Shown here: positions 58,843 through 64,000 of the stretch, piece after piece
How positions within the stretch are numbered: the first letter of the stretch is position 1
Layout of the letters: each line of letters starts with the position of its first letter
Source: Mucilaginibacter inviolabilis
GTDB lineage: Bacteria > Bacteroidota > Bacteroidia > Sphingobacteriales > Sphingobacteriaceae
Direction: 5' to 3'
NCBI RefSeq assembly: GCF_011089895.1
Contig: NZ_JAANAT010000003.1
Location: 62,001-126,000, forward strand
DNA length: 64,000 bases
The notes under the pieces: generated by a model
What the model was told of the DNA's origin: nothing
Seen by the model: only the letters and a program-made list of their open reading frames with translations
The model's database searches: none
Made by a program: the position numbers and the translations under genes

Positions 58843-60945
58843 ATGCGTAAATCTATACTCATTGCAGCGCTTATGCTCCATGCTGTGCTTTTTGTACAGG
58901 CACAGGAAATAACATCACCCGATAAAAACCTCACGCTCAAATTTGAGCTGCAGGGAAATGGTGTACCAACCTATCAACTCCATTACAAACAAAGAGAAGT
59001 CATCAAACCCAGTAAATTAGGTTTGGAGACCAAGGATGTGCCATCGTTTTTAGACGGTTTCACCATCACCAAAACAGAACAGAGTACATTTGACGAATCC
59101 TGGAACCCGGTTTGGGGCGAAGAAAAAACCATTCGTAATCACTATAACGAACTACTGGTAACCTTAACGCAAAAAGCTGTTCAGGACCGATATATCCGCA
59201 TCCGTTTCCGTTTGTTTAACGATGGCTTGGGATTCAGGTACGAGTTCCCTTCACAAAAAAACCTGAATTACTTTATCATTAAAGAAGAGCATACGCAATT
59301 TGCCCTGGCCGGCGATCATAAAGCATTTTGGCTGCCCGGCGATTTCGATACGCAGGAGTATGAAACGGTAACCTCCAACCTGTCAGAGATCAGAGGTAAA
59401 ATGAAAGCCGCCGTTACACCAAACGTATCACAAACTACTTTTTCGCCAACAGGTGTACAAACACCACTGATGCTGAAAAGTAAGGATGGCCTGTATATCA
59501 ACATACATGAAGCTGCCCTCATTGATTATTCGTGCATGTCATTAAATCTGGATGATAAGAACTTTGTGCTCGAGTCTTTTTTAACCCCCGATGCTATTGG
59601 AGATAAAGGTTATATGCAGGCACCCACACAATCACCCTGGCGCACGGTGATTGTGAGCGATAAAGCCGCGGATATATTGTCGTCAAGATTGATCCTGAAT
59701 CTGAACGAACCAACCAAATACAAAGATGTATCCTGGATAAAACCCATTAAATACGTGGGAGTTTGGTGGGAAATGATCACCGGTAAAAGTACCTGGGCCT
59801 ATACCGATCTGGAAAATGTGCAGCTGGGTATAACCGATTATTCAAAAACCAAGCCCAACGGCAAACATGGGGCCACTACACAGCATGTAAAAGAATATAT
59901 CGACTTCGCGGCCAAAAACGGTTTTGACGCGGTATTGGTTGAAGGCTGGAACCAGGGTTGGGAAGATTGGTTTGGTAAAACCAAAGATTTTGTATTTGAT
60001 TTTGTAACCCCCTACCCTGATTTTGATGTAAAAGAACTGCACCGTTATGCAGCCGAAAAAGGTGTCAAGATCATTATGCATCATGAAACCTCGGGCTCTG
60101 TACGTAATTATGAGCGCCACCTGGACACCGCGTATAAGTTTATGGTAGCGAATGGTTACAACGCCGTAAAAAGCGGCTACGTTGGGCAGATTATCCCGCG
60201 GGGTGAACATCATTATGGACAATGGCTGGTAAATCATTACCTGTATGATATTACCAAAGCTGCCGACTATAAAATTATGGTGAACGCGCACGAAGCCGTA
60301 AGGCCAACTGGTTTATGTCGTACCTATCCCAATTTAATAGGCAATGAAGCCGCACGGGGCACAGAGTATGAAGCATTCGGTGGCAATAATCCTGATCATA
60401 CTACCATTTTGCCTTTCACCCGGTTAATGGGTGGCCCTATGGATTATACACCAGGGATATTCGAAACACAGTGCAGCGTTTACAATCCCGAAAATAAATC
60501 ATTTGTACACACCACGCTGGTACATCAATTGGCTTTGTATGTAACCATGTATAGTCCGCTGCAAATGGCCGCCGATTTGCCCGAAACCTATAATAAATAC
60601 ATGGATGCCTTTCAATTCATTAAAGATGTTGCTGTTGATTGGGACGAGAGCCATGTCCTGGAAGCGGAGCCGGGTGATTATATTACCATTGCCCGTAAAG
60701 CCAAAAATAAAGAGGAATGGTACATTGGCAGTATTACCGACGAAAACCCACGCATAGCCAACATTACATTTGAATATTTGCCCAAAGGAAAAACATATGA
60801 AGCAACTGTTTATGCCGATGGCAAGGATGCCAGTTATGATAAAAATCCAAAAAGCTATGCTATCCGGAAGATCAAGGTAACGTCTAAAACTATACTGAAA
60901 CAGCCTGTTGCTTCTGGCGGCGGCATGGCTATCAGTATCAAATAA
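58843..60945 (+). CDS. GH97 family alpha-glucosidase (SusB-like)
   Basis: The 700-residue precursor has a signal peptide ending near FVQAQ. GH97 marks are the N-terminal beta-sandwich with LKFELQGNGVPTYQLHYK, the barrel with VGVWWEMITGKSTWAY, FDAVLVEGWNQGWEDWF, the Glu in IIMHHETSG and the Glu in NLIGNEAARGTEYE (SusB-type inverting enzymes use Glu residues in these positions), and the C-terminal beta-domain. It hydrolyses alpha-glucosidic bonds of starch or maltooligosaccharides in the periplasm. It is alone, without SusCD partners. Confidence 0.95.
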   Translation: MRKSILIAALMLHAVLFVQAQEITSPDKNLTLKFELQGNGVPTYQLHYKQREVIKPSKLGLETKDVPSFLDGFTITKTEQSTFDESWNPVWGEEKTIRNHYNELLVTLTQKAVQDRYIRIRFRLFNDGLGFRYEFPSQKNLNYFIIKEEHTQFALAGDHKAFWLPGDFDTQEYETVTSNLSEIRGKMKAAVTPNVSQTTFSPTGVQTPLMLKSKDGLYINIHEAALIDYSCMSLNLDDKNFVLESFLTPDAIGDKGYMQAPTQSPWRTVIVSDKAADILSSRLILNLNEPTKYKDVSWIKPIKYVGVWWEMITGKSTWAYTDLENVQLGITDYSKTKPNGKHGATTQHVKEYIDFAAKNGFDAVLVEGWNQGWEDWFGKTKDFVFDFVTPYPDFDVKELHRYAAEKGVKIIMHHETSGSVRNYERHLDTAYKFMVANGYNAVKSGYVGQIIPRGEHHYGQWLVNHYLYDITKAADYKIMVNAHEAVRPTGLCRTYPNLIGNEAARGTEYEAFGGNNPDHTTILPFTRLMGGPMDYTPGIFETQCSVYNPENKSFVHTTLVHQLALYVTMYSPLQMAADLPETYNKYMDAFQFIKDVAVDWDESHVLEAEPGDYITIARKAKNKEEWYIGSITDENPRIANITFEYLPKGKTYEATVYADGKDASYDKNPKSYAIRKIKVTSKTILKQPVASGGGMAISIK

Positions 60946-60994
60946 AAAGGATGAGTGCAGAGAGATAGGTGGTTGAAATATATTGTTTAAGGAG

Positions 60995-61021
60995 AACCCG
61001 CTATGGATAGCGGGTTTTTTT
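60995..61021 (+). terminator. Intrinsic terminator of GH97 gene
   Basis: AACCCGCTAT pairs with ATAGCGGGTT around GG and is followed by a T-run. Confidence 0.85.
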
Positions 61022-61052
61022 ATGCGGGATTCACATATCGGGATCAGGAAAG

Positions 61053-61238
61053 TCGCTTTTAAATCGGATAACTAATAGGAGGCACCTACGGAGCCAATAC
61101 TTATTCTATATTGATCTATAAACAGGTACTCCTCCGGAGTTGTATTTGTACCTTTTTGTAAACTCCGGAGGAGTAACCTGTTTATAGACAGAAAACATTC
61201 ATTTAATGGCTCCGTAGGTGCCTCCTGTTTAAAAGCGA
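61053..61238. repeat. 186-bp nested inverted repeat
   Basis: Outer arms TCGCTTTTAAA and TTTAAAAGCGA, then AGGAGGCACCTACGGAGCCA with inverse TGGCTCCGTAGGTGCCTCCT, and inner words ACAGGTACTCCTCCGGAGT and ACTCCGGAGGAGTAACCTGT facing each other. It fills the gap between the GH97 and serine hydrolase genes. Confidence 0.75.
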
Positions 61239-61301
61239 TTTCGATACCTCCCAATTTTTGCTGCGCCGCTTTTTTCCTATCTTGCATCTTTTGAAAACCA
61301 A

Positions 61302-62822
61302 ATGAAAAGACTTTCCTTATTAATGTTACTGAGCCTTTTTACGGCTACTTTAACCTTCGCGCAGCAACCGGATTTTATTGAAAACAAACTCGATGCCTAC
61401 ATCAAGCAAGGCTTAAAAGACTGGAATCTTCCGGGGCTGGCCATTGCCATTGTAAAAGATGGAAAAACTGTGATTATGAAAGGCTATGGTGTAAGGGACA
61501 TCAAAACCAATGAGCCTGTTGACGAAAATACCTTGTTTATGATTGCCAGCAACAGCAAGTTGTTTACCGGTACGGCGCTGGCACAGTTAGATGTAGATAA
61601 AAAACTGTCGCTTGATGATAAGATCACCAAATATTTCCCAGGTTATTCGGTATATGATGCCTCTACCACCCCCCTGCTTACTATAAAAGATTTGCTTGGT
61701 CATCATTTAGGCACTAAAACTTTCCAGGGCGATTTTACCTTTTGGAACACCACGTTATCCCGTCAGGAAATTATGAACCGGATGAAACTCCTGAAACCAT
61801 CTATGGAATTCAGGCAGAGCTTTGGTTATTGCAATAGCTGCTTTTTAACCGCAGGGCAGGTGATACAGCAGGTTACCGGCAAGCCCTGGGAAACGTATAT
61901 CCAGGATAGTATCCTTACCCCGCTGGGTATGAGCAATACCTATCCCCTAACCATAGGTATCGCAGCACGCAAAGGTGTTTCTAAACCATATACCAACGCT
62001 TTTACCGGCCAGATGGTTGAATTACCGTACGATCAGGTGGATAATCTGGCACCTGCAGGCAGCATCGTAAGTAATGTAAAGGATGTGGCTAAATGGCTTA
62101 CCATGCAGTTGGATAGCGGCCGATATGAAGGTAAACAGATCATCGCCTGGAAAGCGCTTCAAAAAACCCGCGACGAAAATACCATTGTAAGCAGCAGGGC
62201 ATCTGTGGTTTACCCAATGCATTTCAGAGGATATGGTTTAGGCGTATTTGAGGCGGATTATAATGGCAAACAGATCTTCTGGCATACCGGGGGCGCAAAC
62301 GGCTTTGTAACCAATACCTGTTTTGTACCCGAAGAAAAACTGGCTATCACCATTTTAACCAACAATGATAATCAAAGCTTTTTTGAGGCCCTGCGTTACC
62401 AGATCCTGGATGCCTACCTCGGCGTTCCTTATATCGACCGCAGTCAGGCCATGTTGAAAAACTTTAACCCTGAGCAGGCAGAAACCGTAAAGAAAACCAA
62501 TGATATGCTGGCGCGGGTAAAAGGTAAGGCTACCGAACTTCCCCTTGCTGCTTATGCAGGCAAATATCAAAACCCGCTTTACGGGCAAATGGATATATCG
62601 GTTAATAAAAAAGACCTGTTGATTAAATTCAGCAATCATCAATACCTTACTGCTTCGCTGAAATATATGGATAATGGCGAATGGATTTTGACTTACAACA
62701 ATGCCGCCTATGGTATTTTCCCGCTAAGGTTTAAAACAGACGGTGCTAAAGTGGTATCCACAGAAATTAAAGTGAACGACGGTTTAGAGTTTGATCCTTA
62801 TTTGTTTATAAAAGAGAACTAA
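61302..62822 (+). CDS. Serine hydrolase, class C beta-lactamase-like, with DUF3471-type C terminus
   Basis: The 506-residue precursor has a signal peptide ending near LTFAQ. The Ser/Lys motif SNSK is in IASNSKLFTGTALAQ, YxN is YCN in FGYCNSCFL, and the third motif HTG in FWHTGGANGF. The C-terminal domain (about 405-506) with LAAYAGKYQNPLYGQMDISV is DUF3471-like. The enzyme probably acts on peptides or esters in the periplasm. It follows the large inverted repeat and is transcribed alone. Confidence 0.92.
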   Translation: MKRLSLLMLLSLFTATLTFAQQPDFIENKLDAYIKQGLKDWNLPGLAIAIVKDGKTVIMKGYGVRDIKTNEPVDENTLFMIASNSKLFTGTALAQLDVDKKLSLDDKITKYFPGYSVYDASTTPLLTIKDLLGHHLGTKTFQGDFTFWNTTLSRQEIMNRMKLLKPSMEFRQSFGYCNSCFLTAGQVIQQVTGKPWETYIQDSILTPLGMSNTYPLTIGIAARKGVSKPYTNAFTGQMVELPYDQVDNLAPAGSIVSNVKDVAKWLTMQLDSGRYEGKQIIAWKALQKTRDENTIVSSRASVVYPMHFRGYGLGVFEADYNGKQIFWHTGGANGFVTNTCFVPEEKLAITILTNNDNQSFFEALRYQILDAYLGVPYIDRSQAMLKNFNPEQAETVKKTNDMLARVKGKATELPLAAYAGKYQNPLYGQMDISVNKKDLLIKFSNHQYLTASLKYMDNGEWILTYNNAAYGIFPLRFKTDGAKVVSTEIKVNDGLEFDPYLFIKEN

Positions 62823-62834
62823 AAAAACAGCCAT

Positions 62835-62870
62835 AAAAAAGCCTTCAAAGTTTACTTTGAGGGCTTTTTT
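62835..62870 (+). terminator. Intrinsic terminator of serine hydrolase gene
   Basis: AAAAAAGCCTTCAAAG pairs with CTTTGAGGGCTTTTTT with one mismatch and ends in a T-run. Confidence 0.8.
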
Positions 62871-62911
62871 ATACGTTAATTTATAAATTAAGACGACGCA
62901 ACCGTTTGACT

Positions 62912-63499
62912 ATGAAAATAACCGTGAATAAACCTTCAATAATAAGAGCGATAATCATAACGGTATTTTTTGTAGTGTTAATTTCATGCTATGAGTATAT
63001 CCACAGGTATATTAGCGGAGCTCTTTTATCTCTTTTCATATTCGGTGTTCTTATTACCATTGTTGTTTTTTTGATAAAAGAAATAATAACTATTGTCAAG
63101 AAGAGGAAGAGTCTTTCTTTTTCATACTTTTTACCGGTACTCATTTATATTTTAGTGCCTTTCGGAGGGTCATTCATTGATTTGAAAAAGCTGGAAAGCA
63201 GAATTGTACTCCGTGGTTGCTATGAGGGTACACAGAACCAGGCATATATCGTGTTTCGGGAAGATCACACTTTTGAATTGAATTGGACAGGTGTTTTCTT
63301 TTATGATAAATGGTATACAGGAAGATGGAATAAAAAGAACGATACTATCGATATGAAATATGACGGCGAGATTGTTCCTCAGCTTGGAGACAAGGTGATC
63401 ATTAATCAGGGTTTTTTTAAACCCGTTGGAAAGCAGGCGGATACAGTTAGATATCCAAGACCTATGTTTTATGTGGGGTTTTGCAAAGGGAATAATTAA
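62912..63499 (+). CDS. Membrane protein of unknown function
   Basis: The protein of about 195 residues is not recognised. It has two hydrophobic helices near the N terminus (residues about 12-30 and 36-60) and a third at about 70-90, followed by a soluble domain of about 100 residues with GCYEGTQNQAYIVFREDHTFEL, which looks like a small beta-barrel resembling other Bacteroidota C-terminal lipocalin-like modules. The ATG at 62912 was chosen over the TTG at 62906. A soluble part on the outside of the inner membrane is inferred. Confidence 0.65.
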   Translation: MKITVNKPSIIRAIIITVFFVVLISCYEYIHRYISGALLSLFIFGVLITIVVFLIKEIITIVKKRKSLSFSYFLPVLIYILVPFGGSFIDLKKLESRIVLRGCYEGTQNQAYIVFREDHTFELNWTGVFFYDKWYTGRWNKKNDTIDMKYDGEIVPQLGDKVIINQGFFKPVGKQADTVRYPRPMFYVGFCKGNN

Positions 63500-63506
63500 A
63501 CTGCAA

Positions 63507-64000
63507 TTAAAAAGCCAATCCTACCCCACCCTGTACGCTAAAGCCGCTGTTGACAACCTCATTTAGCTGGGTTTTATCAACCTGGCCATTATTGAGGTAA
63601 AGTTCATCGGTACCATTGCCGGTTTGCCAGTTAAAGTATCCAGCCCCAATGTGCACACTGAGGTTGCGGTAAACGGTATAAACAAACTGTCCGCCCGCAT
63701 CGATCCCGTAACCGCTGGCGTGGTGACGATAGCTCACCGGGTGTTGAAAAGTCTGGATCAGATTCCAGTTGGCTTTGCTGTTATAGTTAACCTGGTTATA
63801 GGTAACATCCGCAGCGAATTTTAAATTTTTGATGATACGTACAGATGATGTGACTTTTAAGAGGCCTCCCTTCCAGTTGGGCTGGTAAGTGCTGTTCAAA
63901 TCAGGAAAGTTGCCTGTCCGGTCTAGTAAATGTAAAGATTGTTTACTCATGGTATAGCCTACGTAGGGAATCAGGCTAAAACGCTCGTTATTGATCAGGA
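63507..64000 (-). CDS. Outer-membrane beta-barrel protein, cut by window end
   Basis: The reading frame is open from 63507 to the window end, so only the C-terminal 164 residues or so are present; the true start lies beyond 64000. An apparent ATG at 63950 lies inside the protein, since translation upstream continues without a stop (LINNERFSLIPYVGYT precedes it). The visible part has alternating strands (VRIIKNLKFAADVTYNQ, GGQFVYTVYRNLSVHIGAGY) and ends with VQGGVGLAF, a terminal Phe typical of barrels. Probably an outer-membrane barrel protein of unknown function. Confidence 0.8.
   Translation of the reverse strand, partial: LINNERFSLIPYVGYTMSKQSLHLLDRTGNFPDLNSTYQPNWKGGLLKVTSSVRIIKNLKFAADVTYNQVNYNSKANWNLIQTFQHPVSYRHHASGYGIDAGGQFVYTVYRNLSVHIGAGYFNWQTGNGTDELYLNNGQVDKTQLNEVVNSGFSVQGGVGLAF

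Noticed and set aside
61072..61287. Open frame of 71 residues on the minus strand
   Set aside because: It lies inside the 186-bp inverted repeat and is a by-product of the palindrome.
63507..63950. Complete gene with ATG at 63950
   Set aside because: The frame stays open to the window end and the upstream residues continue the barrel pattern, so the gene is partial.

Overview
The window looks like a chromosomal segment from a Bacteroidota member of the Sphingobacteriaceae, most likely Mucilaginibacter or a close relative (inference). The reasons are promoters of the TAnnTTTG type, few Shine-Dalgarno sequences, and a typical gene set: a TonB-dependent barrel receptor, GH97, GH30, GH5 and GH2 glycosidases, a DUF5117/5118 metalloprotease, DUF1543, DUF6597 AraC regulators and a DUF4097 protein. 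Moderate GC and many dispersed intergenic palindromes fit the same group. No phage genes, transposase, rRNA or CRISPR array was seen.

Layout. From 1 to 10.2 kb: a chloramphenicol-acetyltransferase-like enzyme, DUF1543, the SRP GTPase ffh, an FAD monooxygenase, an M1 aminopeptidase, a type-B carboxylesterase, a small membrane protein and the ComM/YifB ATPase. From 10.2 to 16.3 kb: small accessory genes (lipoprotein, GNAT acetyltransferase, cytidine deaminase, kinase-like protein, M61-like protease, DUF3829-like lipoprotein) separated by REP-like hairpin elements. From 16.4 to 24.8 kb: a two-gene beta-glucan operon (GH30, then GH5 with CBM6), a stand-alone response regulator, a large TonB-type receptor and a collagen-like lipoprotein.

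From 24.8 to 36.2 kb lies the conserved core: a zinc metalloprotease, an aspartyl protease divergent from PBP4, a conserved unknown, murQ, an S41 protease, der, era and initiator tRNA-Met. The murQ, S41, der and era spacers carry long palindromic repeats. From 36.2 to 41.7 kb (propeller protein, aldehyde dehydrogenase, small secreted protein, SDR and AraC), two sequences downstream echo the 3' end of the tRNA and its terminator. This suggests old integration or duplication events at the tRNA.

From 41.7 to 55.3 kb is an accessory detoxification and regulation zone. It holds two paralogous AraC(DUF6597)-FAD monooxygenase modules, the second ending in a TetA-type MFS pump. Between them are an ester-cyclase-like protein, an alpha/beta hydrolase, a serine hydrolase, an acetyltransferase, two Crp/Fnr regulators, a DUF308 membrane protein with a perfect 18-bp palindrome upstream, and a GH2 enzyme. 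From 55.4 to 64 kb are an ankyrin protein, a DUF4097 repeat protein, two outer-membrane barrels (the last cut by the window end), a GH97 alpha-glucosidase, a class-C-type serine hydrolase and a small membrane protein.

I did not find one clearly new multi-gene system. The strongest unexplained signals are the tRNA-fMet 3'-end echoes, the REP-like family with at least six copies, a roughly 110-bp repeat placed directly after two stop codons, and candidate operators next to AraC and Crp genes.
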